Position numbers and translations under genes: made by a program. Shown here one piece after another: positions 33,301 through 44,960 of a DNA stretch of 64,000 bases. How positions within the stretch are numbered: position 1 is the first letter of the stretch; each line of letters begins with the position of its first letter. This DNA is from Anseranas semipalmata (taxonomy: Eukaryota > Chordata > Aves > Anseriformes > Anseranatidae): positions 336,642-400,641 of the forward strand of contig VXAA01005193.1 of NCBI GenBank assembly GCA_013399115.1, in the 5' to 3' direction. Below the pieces are notes generated by a model, which saw only the letters and a program-made list of their open reading frames with translations, ran no database searches and was not told where the DNA came from.

Positions 33301-35290
33301 CTTGCTGTTATTTCACGTACGTTCGTGCTGCTGATAATCAGTGGATAAACAACTTTCATAACAGCACTGCAACCCCCTTCCCCGCCTCCACCTAGCAGTC
33401 TGGCAGTTGACTTGATGGTTAGCCACGGACTCGTAGCAGTCTTGAGTAGCTAGTTTCCAGACAGCAGCCTGGCCTCTCTGGTCAGTATGGGCTCTGTACC
33501 TCATGGGATGTGGTTCCAAAGGACTGGGCAGGCTTATCACACAGATCTGTGAAGGCCTGCTTCCTCATGAAGAAGTTTTGGAGCCACTGCTGGACATTAG
33601 TAACTGCAAAGTGATGTGATTTGATCCCCTGTGCTAGTTCAGTTCCAGAAAACACTGTTTCAGTTCCAGAAAACACAGTTGTACATTTTGAGAACGTTAG
33701 CATCATTCATCATGTCATCCAAAACTGGTGAGTCTTCCATTTTACCACCCTCCACATTATTTAGCATTGCATTTCCTCCCAAGTTCCAAGACCTGTCTCT
33801 CTACACTGCTTCTTCAGTTTGTGAACACCTCATCTGAGGTTATAAGGAATTGCCCTGCAAGAGCAATGGTAGGTCCGTAGTGCTATAAAATTAGCAGTAT
33901 GCCAGACACTCAAAGATGTATATGATTGAGGTCTGCAGTAATTCTGGTTTTAAAGCCAGGAAGGAAAAGTAAATAAGTTATCTTATAATGCATCATAGAC
34001 TGATTCTCAGAAGAGTTTTGCTCAGTGGTATGGTAGGGAAACTGGAATGTGCCCTTTCTTTTTCTAGTGTTTTATATGCAAAACCCTGTATAGATACTCC
34101 TGAGCAGGCTTGATGAGATTTTCAGAAAAGAATGGGAGTAAGGAAATGGACATACGAAGTTAGAGCCACCAAGCCAGAAAAGGAAGATATCTAACTGTTT
34201 GTCCTTATTTCTTGCATTGTCCAGCAGAGCCAATGTCTTTATCCTATGAACTGGTAACTCAGGAACCCTACACTTGAGCTCAGAGAGCTTCAGATTAAAT
34301 CTGTGAGTGAAAAGAGGAGAAAGTGAAACAAATGTAGTGCGGGGAGAGGAACCCAAGCTCTTTCATATTCAATTCTCTGTGAAAAGAGTCAGGGCAGGCC
34401 CATGACAAGAGTTCAGAAAGCAAGGGGACATTCATCTGCATTAAATATTTGTGTAAAATACAGTCTAAGATTACAGAGAACCAGGCAAGAGCAGGTGGGT
34501 GCAGAGGAAGTGGAAAATGGTCTGCAAGTATTTGGGAATATTTTAGACGATGTAGCATGTGGTCCTCTAGTTAAAAGCAGAGGTGTGAGCATGTATGTAG
34601 TGGAATATAAAAGGCATTCTCTATTATGTGTATTAAATGCATCCAGCACAACATAAATATTTGGCAGCCAGTTGGATTGAACATACGATCAGTTTGAGGC
34701 GTGAGATTTACAGTAAGTTCAAGGAGTAACAGAGCTGTTCATTTTAAATAGTAGTCTCTGTTCCTCTCTGGTCTGGCCCCAAATGTCAGGACCACACATA
34801 GCTCCCCAGCAGGGTCCCTCACGTCCTGCCTTCTGACACTGCTCCTTTCAGCCTTAAGAGAGATCTTCTAGGCGCCTATTTTCTCACTGTATCCTTTTCA
34901 TTTTTTATAGTTACTGTTTCCATAATGTAGACCTGAACTACTTTGGGGCGTGATGATGAAGACAACAGCAATGAATTGAGGCTTTAATTGTGAAACTGTC
35001 TGGAGCAGGCTGGGGAGCCTGGATCTGAACTGAAAAGGATTAAAAAAAAAGCCATGTTGGTTTACCAAAAAAGTCTAGTGCTGTGATGGATAAATTAAAG
35101 TGCAAAGGAAAGCCTAATGTTTAATTCAGTGAGCTTAGTGCATGGTAAAACGCACACTGCCTTGTCTATGCAAGATTTGTCAAGCATATTTATTAGCACA
35201 AGTTAGCTAACAGGTGTTAGCCTCAAATTTCTAGACCATCTAGGGGCCAATGTGAATCTGGAGCTCAAAGTACAGTATGAATTTAAATGC
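21400..35290. other. Gene-poor intergenic interval upstream of SPI1
   Basis: No splice-bounded coding exon, RNA gene or intact mobile element is recognised. The open frames here are short and lack known motifs. Local items are a 12-bp tandem duplication at about 22749-22772, T runs near 24711 and 25526, the PU.1/MYB cluster at 29298-29319, and a 21-bp direct duplication at 33641-33682. Confidence 0.6.
29290..29345. promoter_or_regulatory. Candidate SPI1 upstream enhancer with PU.1 and MYB motifs (about -8.4 kb)
   Basis: AGAAAGAGGAAGC at 29298-29310 matches the canonical PU.1 motif (AAAGAGGAAG), and ACAACGGG at 29312-29319 is a MYB site (YAACGG). A further purine-rich GGGAAAGAGAAA follows at once. 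The region is distal to the SPI1 promoter. The mouse locus is known to have several distal elements besides the upstream regulatory element. Motif evidence only. Confidence 0.35.
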
Positions 35291-35303
35291 TTTTTTCCTT
35301 CCT

Positions 35304-35386
<83 letters not shown>

Positions 35387-35390
35387 GTCT
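35291..35390. repeat. (TTTC)n microsatellite
   Basis: About 90-100 bp of near-perfect TTTC tandem repeat, preceded by CCTT units and ended by TTTCTGTCTTG. It is a polypyrimidine tract on the plus strand and homopurine (GAAA)n on minus. Confidence 0.98.
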
Positions 35391-36139
35391 TGTAAGCAGG
35401 TGCTTCAAATATTCATTTCAGTTTTGAGAATGTCCTGCTCAGGGAAGCATTTACAATAATCCTGGTTATATTGTAGTTATTCATAAATTGGAATGGAGAA
35501 TGTCTCATATTGATATGAAAATTTTAATAATAACAATTGAGGAAAGGTGTAACAGGATAGATTTTTTTCTGCATCCTTTGTACTACATCAGAGGATTTTT
35601 TTTTTTGAGAATATATTTTCCCTTTCTTTCCTGTCTTTTACCAAAACAGGTTCCCTTCTTTTACCAACAAACTGAATTTAGTGTGTCCTTGAACCCTCCA
35701 ATGGTTCGAATGTTTATTGGTCTGTCACAAGTCTGTATAAAGGTAGTTCTGCGTTTCAGTAACAACCTTCCTGTCCATCCACTGTTACTGACTCGTGGTT
35801 TGTTTTTTTTTAAAGCCTCATGATGCTTCGTGTTTTTCATATTAAAAAAAGAAAATATTGCTTGCTGTTACTGTAGAGAGTGGGCTGTATCTCAAAGAAT
35901 GGAAGATAAAGTGGACAGAAAAAATCTTTTCCAAAAATTTTATTATTTTTGTACCAGTCTTATGACCTGCTGTGGTCTGGCTCTTGACTTTTGACTGTTT
36001 GGCGTTCTGGGCATTCCCCAGCCTCTTTGCAGTTCACAAGCAGGTATCCCAACACCACCAGAGTTAGAGTTCCAACTCTGGAAAGATTCGGGATTTTTCT
36101 GTAAGGATGGGATGGTGATTCATTCTGAGCTCTCACAAG

Positions 36140-36260
36140 ACAATCATGCAGCTGCCCCTGTTTCAAAATCAGCAGCCCCGCCAGCTCGTCTCCATCAGCC
36201 TTGAGAAAACAGGAAGCACAACGGCCACCACAGGAAGTGGTGCGCTCTTACACCCACCCC
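36140..36260. promoter_or_regulatory. Candidate SPI1 upstream regulatory element (URE-like) cluster
   Basis: Within 32 bp there is an ETS core (ACAGGAAGCA, 36209-36218), a MYB site CAACGG (36219-36224), a RUNX site ACCACA (36227-36232, TGTGGT on minus) and an ETS site CAGGAAGTGG (36231-36240). An E-box CAGCTG lies near 36148. The cluster is 15.3 kb upstream of the SPI1 ATG. The known PU.1 URE is at about -14 kb in mouse and -17 kb in human and is bound by RUNX1, PU.1 and MYB, so both motif content and position fit. Sequence orthology was not tested. Confidence 0.45.
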
Positions 36261-37483
36261 AAAAAACTTAGCTGCTGAACCTATTGCAAAATGTTAACAG
36301 AACACTGCAGGGTACACAGAGAAAGAGATGAGAAATCTGCTGACCTTTGGGTGCCTTCAGTTTCTCAGGCCTATAGCTTAACTCAGTCATCAACATGTCC
36401 TGTGTTTCTCAGTCATAGCAGCTTAAATCCCCTATAGCAGGATGCTCTTACCAGAATGTGAAGATTTCTTCATAACAATTTTGTTTCATCCCCAAAATTT
36501 GTACAGAAATGCAGTAAGAAGCTTCTGGTCTGGAGGGCTGACAGACAAAGATAGAAATAGAGAAGATGGAGAGGACTGTGTTTTGTTCATCATGATTAAC
36601 TATGTATTCATGTCCTTGGTAACATGGAAGAAAGGGTGTTTTTAGGGTGGAGATATGTATATATATCTTGTGATTCAGATGTTTTTCATATTAAATAGAA
36701 AAAGTGTTTCTCACTCTCTTGATTGCAAAGAAAGGACTGAACCATAACATTGCAGAGAATGAGACGTGCCCTCTGTATATAAAGGAGGAGCACAATGAAT
36801 TGCTCCGAGTAGGAAACACCATTCCTTAGGTGTGCTGTGGGACACAGAATTGAACTAGAAGTGGCTGAAAGAGAAGAAGAGGGTATTCCACAACAGGCAG
36901 AAGAGACAAGAAATATAATACACAAAAAGATTTGAAATTTAAGAAGATTTTCTATTGTGCTTGGGTACTAAAAATGATCTTGAAAATTTATTCTGTAAAA
37001 TCGAAGGCAAAAAAATGCAATTTTATGTGCTGGTTGATGGGCAAATCAGATTTTAGTGGGGGCTTTAAAATTAAATAAGCAGGATTTGTGAATTAAAGAA
37101 GCTGCTGCACAATAAGGGCAATAATAGATGGCAGGAGAGAATCGGGACTGGAAGATGATGCTAGCTATTGAAACTAGATATTTCATTTGTCCAATAAATG
37201 GGGAATTGTGGATCTGATCCTGGAAAACAAAATATTTGTAAATATTTGTAAATTCTTGTTAAATTCTCTGAATTGTTTAGGTCAAACGGTTGAAGCTGTT
37301 GAAAGCTGGAATTTTTTGTTGTTTCAAAATTTAACAAAATTTGAAGTGAAAAAGTATTTAATTTTGATTTGAAAGAAATGTTTCATTCAACTCATAATTA
37401 AATCTTGGGGTATTTCCAGTTTAGCAAGAAAATTGTAAAAATGATTTAGGGTGAAAATGAATTTGCCAGCCTTCCTGTTGTTC

Positions 37484-37664
37484 CTTTTCTTTTCTTTTCT
37501 TTTCTTTTCTTTTCTTTTCTTTTCTTTTCTTTTCTTTTCTTTTCTTTTCTTTTCTTTTCTTTTCTTTTCTTTTCTTTTCTTTTCTTTTCTCTTCTCTTCT
37601 CTTCTCTTCTCTTCTCTTCTCTTCTCTTCTCTTCTCTTCCTTTCTTTTCCTTTCTTTTCTTTTT
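37484..37664. repeat. Compound pentanucleotide repeat (TTTTC)n-(TTCTC)n
   Basis: About 105 bp of TTTTC units pass directly into about 50 bp of TTCTC units and degenerate TTTCC ends. Uninterrupted pyrimidine on the plus strand for about 180 bp. Confidence 0.98.
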
Positions 37665-39121
37665 AAATTCAGACAGTAGAGTCAATTATTCCCACAATTT
37701 TAACCAAACAGAGAAAAATGGTCAGATTCCTAAAATCTGGTCTTCAGCAGTACTGGAAGACAAAGAGTATTAAGAGCTATATTGCAGAAGTGCTGGAAGT
37801 CCTGCACAGAAAGTGAATGTAGATTTGAAGACAATGTCATCAGAACATTAGAGAAATATCCCTAGGAAGTTGGCTTGGTTTTACTCAAGCAGCAAACTTG
37901 CAGAATCTTTAAGCAGGCTTGCCCGGATGTGAATTACAGACAAATATCCTATTTAGCAGAGTGGATAAATGCTTATATCTCTTTGTTAGCATTAGCTCCT
38001 AAAAGTCTTCCTTGTCTGCCACATTTCAATTGATCTTACTCTATGTTGAATGGAAATGCAGTTATACCAAAAATAAATTGAATATTTTACCTGCTTTTGT
38101 TACTATGGGTAGTCTTCCGTCCCGATTTCTGCTCTCCAGATTGCTTTAAAATGGATTTTATGATTTTTAGCACAGCTTACTTTTGAAAATACTTAATCTG
38201 AGATGAAAACTTCATAATACTTCATTTTGAAGTAACTCATTATATACAGATTGTTTCCGTTTTGCACAGTCATTCAGCAGGCAACTTCAGTTTGTCTTGT
38301 AACTCCCCTCATTACGTTAACTCTCTTAACAGCACACACTTCGGAATTTTTCTAAAGCTCATAACTGTTTTTTTTTTTCCTGCCATGAAATGCATTTTCA
38401 TTTCAAGTGTGCACCGAGATTAGCAACATGTTTAGTTCCAATATTAACACATCCATATTCTCTTCATTTTAATCTAATTTATCTCTCTTCCTGCTGGTTA
38501 TTCTGTCTGTTGGCTATTTTCAAAGTTCTAAAATATTAATAAAATTGTGAAGTTTACTGGACATAGTACTGCTGTGCTCTTTTCTCCTGATAACCAGGAT
38601 ACAGTTATCTTTTTCTCATGGTGGCACACTAGACAAAATATATGTCTTATCCGAGCCAGTATTACAGGCCTCCTGTTTGTTTCTAGTAAAATCTCACAGT
38701 TCACACACTTCTCACAGATTTTCCACGGAGGTCTTAATTCATTACTTTTATGTGGACAAACTAGCACATTCTTTAACTCCAAGATATGTCTTACTACTCT
38801 GCATCCACACAGAAAAATAACTAGCTCACATAAAATCCGGGGTCTTCATCAAATTCTGTCCCTTTGGGAATATTGTGCATATACTTAAAATTGGACTTCT
38901 GGGACTCCGTATCTTGCCCATGTAAATGGGAAAAATAGCCTGTCCTGAGCATGGAGGAGATCCTTTTCATGCCTGTTCATGCAAAAATCCATTCTGGAAA
39001 CCAAACATTCAGAAATAAACAATTCCACCAGTTCTCCCCCAGTTACTTCACTCAGCTTTGACCACAACTCGCAACTTTCTTCCAGATGTTTTCCAGAGGT
39101 CTGATACCGATTTTCTCCTTT

Positions 39122-39287
39122 TGGTCAAAAATGAGTATTGTTATTGGTCCAAAATGAGTATTATTAACTTCTGCAGATAAAGATTTAAGTTCTGAGAGGA
39201 AAAAATCACAAATTCATTTCCATTACACTAACATACAAAGCCAACGTAGATAAACAGGGAAAGCCAATGTAGATGAACAGGGAAACC
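39122..39287. repeat. Two unrelated 23-bp tandem duplications
   Basis: About 39122-39167 contains two near-identical copies of a unit with core AAAATGAGTATT. About 39240-39286 contains two copies of a second unit with core GTAGAT(A/G)AACAGGGAAA. Each is a single duplication. Confidence 0.7.
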
Positions 39288-39998
39288 ATGGATTTTCTTC
39301 CTTTTAAACTTTGTGTGCTTGTTAGACTAGATCATGCTCTCTGAAATTTGTAACTTATTAGTGGTCTAATATGCAGTATGAAAATAATCTAATGTGTGAG
39401 GCAAGAAATAGAAGGGAAGGGGTGCATTTTATGCAAATGTACTCAGTGCTCAGGACTAGTGACTTCTAAGTGTTTAGGAAGCTGTGAGATTGCTGTAGTC
39501 AGAAAGACTTTTTGGGGCCTCTCAGTAGAGAAAGAATTGATTGGTTGGATTTAACACAGCACTTTGCAAGTCAAGCAGGTACAAAATTGCCTTTAAGGCT
39601 AGAAAATTCTCCCTCTGTAAACGAAGGCATAACTTGTGTTAAACTTTATAATGTGGGTGCAGATATGAAATGTGGATACAATCAGTGTTCTTTAAGACCC
39701 AAATCTGCCCTAAAAGAGACTAAGCTAGTTACATTTGATTACATTTCGTTCAATTCTTTCTTACTATTTCTTCAGAGAGAACTTTGAAAAAGTGCCGTGC
39801 TGCTATAATCTCTCCTGCCTATGACTCTGCCTGGGCAGTCACTGAGCTTGCTTCTCTAGCTTTTCTTTCAACTGTTGCTACCAAGACTATAGAAGATGAT
39901 CCTCAGGTAAGGATCAGAAATGCATAGCAACAGGAAGCATCATTTCTCCAGTAGCCATTCTATAACACACATTTCTTACTTCATAACCATTTGTTCTG

Positions 39999-40004
<6 letters not shown>

Positions 40005-40078
<74 letters not shown>

Positions 40079-40184
40079 CTCTTTCTTTCTCTCTTTCTTT
40101 CTCTCTTTCTTTCTTTCTTTCTCTCTTTCTTTCTCTCTTTCTTTCTCTCCTTCTTTCTCTCTTTCTTTTTCTTTCTTTCTTTCT

Positions 40185-40240
<56 letters not shown>

Positions 40241-40246
40241 TTTTTG
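40005..40246. repeat. Long (TTTC)n microsatellite with TCTC interruptions
   Basis: About 240 bp of TTTC units with periodic CTCTCTTTC variants in the middle and a T-rich end, pyrimidine-only on plus. The variant interior suggests an old expansion with homogeneous flanks. Confidence 0.98.
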
Positions 40247-40249
40247 GAA

Positions 40250-43200
40250 ATTATTGTGCAGACTTCACTCTGTACCTTCATTTCTTCTCTTTTATTCAAT
40301 GGCAAGGTAATCACTGTGGTTGTTCTGTATGTATACTGCATTTCCAGTAGTCAGTAGCTCCTTTTAACACATTATAACCTAACTTTGCTAGACTGCAATT
40401 CTTCAGAACTCATTTTGTGGAATATGGCTCAGGTTTATTTGCTTATTTTGTTGGCTGGTTGGTTGTATTAATTGACAGACAAAAAAAAAAAAAAAGAGGA
40501 AAAAGAAATGAAGATTGAAAGTTCAAAATGCAGTTTCATCACTTCCAAATTAACATATATTTTAGTCCATCAGTTTCTCAATTCAACCTTAGGCCAAAAC
40601 ATATATTTTTATTACATTAATTGAAGCATAATTCTGTTTAATTTGAAGATATGATTAAAAACAGATGTAAAAAAAAAAAAAAACCTAAATGTTATGCAAG
40701 GGTGGATATGTCTGTGTTATCTTCAGTAGTAGGACCTGGTAGGGAATTTGAAACATTGATTTTTTTTATGGTTTTTACAGTGTATAAGGGAAACAGTTTG
40801 TTCTCCTTTTAGGCATACAAGACTTGATTTTCATAGGTCCTGAGATCTCTTGATTTCAAGTGCTGTTGTTGAAATATTTAGACTACTAGGTATTTTACCA
40901 ATAAATAATCTAATCCTCCTCAGAGCTGCATATGATTTGTAAAGTATTTTGTAGGATCAGCAGCACTTTTGAAGCTAAAACAGTGCAGAAAAATACTTCC
41001 AGCTTTTCTTGATGTAATTAGAACTTAAGGGAAAAAAGCATCATTGCTTTATTTATTGCTTAAAGCAAATGCTTTAGCTTTGCCTTAACAAAATCAGTAT
41101 CTAAAATATGCAAATTATGTCTTTTGAATGACAGAGGGTTTCTGCATACCAATTCCATTCTTGTTCCTCCAAGTTTTCTTAGAGAGAATGATTTCCTTAT
41201 GTCAGGATTATGTGACAGAGCTAGACCCATGGTCAGGATAGAGCTGAATTCAGAGAAAGAACAGAGTTTTGTTTCCCTTCTTTGTGAAAATTTTAGCAGT
41301 TTTAGCCCTATTTAAAATTATGCTTATTCCCAGGTTTCAATTATGCAGATGTTTACAGTACTTTTTCCATTTGAGCAGACAGCTTGAGTCTGAATCAGAT
41401 GACAGAATGATTGGACAAGGTTGCCGAAGGACAATGTTTGTTCTGATACGGACATTGCTAAGGGAGAGGCTGCAGCTGCCATAGACCAGTCTGGTAAACC
41501 CACACTTGCTTATTCTGTAGCCTCAGGAACATACAAACTTTCCTTACTGCATAAAGCTTCAGAAGATCAGGTAGAAAATCTTCCTTAAGATGGGTTAAAG
41601 ACCACTTTGAGGAGATCAGCTTAGATATTCTGTTTTTTCAATGTTACCCATCTTTTATATTTTTAATATTATTTGCCAATGAAGAGTTAGAGATTGATTT
41701 TGGTGCAGCATCTTCCAGAACCATTAGTTTCAGTCTCTAGCTTTCAAAACCATCAATCTCAGTCTCTATGACTATGCATGATGAAGCTGGACTTCATTTA
41801 GGATTTACATTTCCTAGGAATAAAAACAATCAGAATCATGGAGGGGAAAAGAAAAAGATAAAGCAACCAGACCATTTCTACTCTGCATTTGTTCCATCTG
41901 GTGATAAGCTTGACTGTATCTCTCCCCCACCCATGCAAACATTGAGCTTTGTTTCTGTAGGTCACAAATGGCATGATTTTGCATTTCTGCCTGCCTACTG
42001 GTTTGGGTGAAGTAAAGCAGTGGGGCTTTGCAGAGCAGGACAGCTGGGTGAACTGCTTCTTGCTGTCTGAATCTTTCTTTCTCTTTCGAAGTGAGTTGCA
42101 CTAGTCCTTGAGGGAAGGAGGGAGAAGATGGTAGTTTTGCACAAACGTTCTCAGTGGCACTTCTTTTCTGTAGCAATCTTGGAATTTCCCAGAAGGCTTT
42201 TGTTTCTTGCAGCTCCTCTGATATATTTCTTCTTCAGTTTCTTTCCTAAGTCTCTAAGCCCTAAGCAAACTTGGTCACTCTCTGTAAGTAATATAATGGA
42301 AAACTAACCTTTGACCCATCCAGACCCTTTGGAATATCAGGGCAGCAATAACTCCAAAAAGAAGCAGAGGTAGGGCTGCTTCTTGCCTTTGGTGGATGGA
42401 TTTTATCAGAATAGGTAGTGCTGATTTGTATCACTTAGCCACACCAAGGTTATACAAAGAGCAGCAAAGCCCCAGGAGCATAACAGTCGGTCTGCTCTTA
42501 ACCTCAACTTTTATCTCTCACAGCCAGCTTCCTTCCCACACCACAAGCACCACGTGTTATTTTACACTGAAGCAACACTCAGCAACTGAGGTCTATCTGC
42601 CCATAGAATGGAAGGGGAAAAAGCAGATGACATGAACACCAGATGGGTGGGCAGCACGAGGACTAAAAATTATGGAGCAATGCTCCTACAAACCAGTGCC
42701 AAACTACTTCATGCTGCTGTCTGTGAGCTTTGGTGTGGTGGGTCTGGGCTCTTCATCAGTCCTTTCTTTTTGTCTCTAGCTGTTACCTTCACCTATAGGT
42801 GATGAGAAGTGAATGTGACTAACAGCTGCTGAATGAAATGAGAGAAAGCTGAAGGAATAAGGGGGGGTAATAGCACCTGCTTCAGTCTGCTGGAAGGCAC
42901 CCGTGACTAAAACCAGTGCCACCCTGTGCCCCTGGGGGATATATTCGTGGTACCTGGAGGGTGATGGCAGTTCCCATAAGGTGCCATCACTAAAAGGTCA
43001 CATCACCACCCTCCTGATTTGAAATTTGTTGAACTCTGCAGATAAGTAGGGAAACTGACTGTACTTTTTTATGCACTTCCTGTAAATCATCTCTACAGTG
43101 GGAAGAGTGGTGCTTACTGCAGTTCATGAGGAGTGAGGCCTTCTAAAGCCTTTGGCAGGAGATAAATCCCTGATCATATGTGCCTGAAAAACAAACAGGA

Positions 43201-44764
43201 AACAAAGGAAAACTTAAAGCCCAAGGGTAATGCCTGAGTATGAATGCATTGGTGTTTGCTATTGAATTACTAACAAACATGAGAGATACTTGCTCGTCGA
43301 GGGTTTCATGCTCAATATGTTACAGAAATCTAAGTAGTATTTCTTACTCTTCATCTCCCTGATCTGCAACATAAAATGATAAGCCATTTAAAAACATGAG
43401 ATGGGGTAGACCAAAAAAAAAAAAAAAACCAACAAAAAAACACTCAGACAGCTGCACAGACCAACAGCTGTGACACACACAGGAAATTTGGATGGAAAGA
43501 ACCATTAGTGCATTGAGACCATCTCCTCGCCTCTTAGCAGGGCCGGCCCCCTTTTAGCAGACTGCAAAAGCAGCTCCTTCATGTCAGATATGAGTGATTT
43601 TCAGATTTTATGCTTCTTTAGTAGCCTCTCAGGGAAAAAGCCTTTTCAGAAATCAGTCTCTGCCTCACCTGTTCTTGTGTCCATCATGCAAGAGAACTGG
43701 GCCTATGCTCTGTATTTGAAAAACTTGTCAAACTACCATTTTGCTCTGTATTATCCAAATAATATTTGTTCTTTTGTTGTTCTACAGCAGACTCAATTGC
43801 ATGACAAAGCCCATCCTAGGATGGGCACATGATGACTAGGAACAGCTGTTTTGCAGCCAGTTTGTTGAATGATGGATGTGTGTCTTAAATGTTAGAGGAA
43901 ATAAACAGCAGGCAAGACTGTACACGCCTCTTGGCCAAAGTGCACATCTCCCATCAAGCCTCAAATATTACAGTTTTGCTTTGCAGACCATCTGCTTATC
44001 CTCTCAGTCCCTTCGGAATGGAGAGTATTACATGGTTGATGAACACAAGCTCAAATCTTAGAGACTGTGTGGCAAGTCTGCACTTGGGTCATCCTGATTT
44101 CCTGCTGATAAGCTGTCCAATTTCAAATTATTTCCAATGACAAAATCCAAAATAAATGTTCCATGTGTAGCTGGATAATTCTAATGGCCATTCAGTGTCC
44201 AAAAATATTCTATCCAAAATTAAAACTTTTATTTTATCCTATTACAAACTATTAAAAATATTTGATGGAGGGTGGTTTTTTTTTTTCTCTTTTTTTGAAG
44301 GCCCTTAGCTGCAAAACTACTAATTGCATTGGCAAAATAAAAGATCTGAAGTTTTGTCTGGCTCTTAAACCTAGTCTGTTGCTTTCCCCATCTTGCCAGA
44401 CACAGAAAACCATGTGTTTTCTGTCAGAGTCCCACAGCAAACCAAGTGGAAAACAAAGAGCTATAAATAACTCCTCCCCAACACAAAAGGTGACTAATCT
44501 GCTGCTTCCAATAATATCACCATTCAAACCCCCAAAATTTTGCTTTGCCTTTACCTATATTTATGCTAAAGCCACATTGTTGTACTCTTTTCCAGACCAC
44601 CTCTCTCCAGAGATCTCATGCTACCTCATTTGTTGCTCTCTTTCAATCCTCATTGCTTGCAAAAATGTCACTTTAATTAACTGTAACCTTTCAATTGCTT
44701 TTGTGGAAAGGTAGATTTCATAAAAGAAAATGGAATTGCAAATGCTAACTTTGGAGAGTATGAT
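40250..44764. other. Intergenic sequence, no gene recognised
   Basis: AT-rich sequence with A runs (near 40484, 40671 and 43413). Nothing in it supports a coding exon or a recognisable transposon. Confidence 0.55.
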
Positions 44765-44960
44765 CCACTGTTTGGGGTCTTGTTTGTAATCCAGGATACT
44801 GGGTTAATTTTCTGGTTCCTCAACTCATTAACAGGTCACTTACATTCTCTATGCCTTTATTTTCCCTGTCAACTATGGTGGTGGTGGTGGTGGTGGTGGG
44901 AATACATGTTAAGTGCCGTGTTTGAAATAAAATACTGTGTCTAAAGAAGAGGAAAATGTT
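44765..44960 (+). repeat. MIR-like SINE fragment with internal (GGT)n expansion
   Basis: The sequence follows MIR sense order: GGTCACTTA, CTCTATGCCT, TTTTCCCTGTC, then an ATGG block, and later ATACATGTTAAGTGCCGTG, which matches the MIR 3' half (ACATGTAAAGCGC-type). A (TGG)n run at 44875-44900 sits where MIR has the variable GGGGATAATAATAG segment. MIR elements occur across amniotes. The match is from memory and not scored. Confidence 0.6.

Noticed and set aside
33375..33412. CTCCACCTAGCAGTCTGGCAG considered as a CTCF site
   Set aside because: Spacing and core bases do not fit the CTCF consensus.
39920..40357. Open frames of 121-145 codons rich in Phe/Leu/Ser or Lys/Glu/Arg
   Set aside because: They are translations of the (TTTC)n microsatellite; the same applies at 35277-35459 and 37446-37685.
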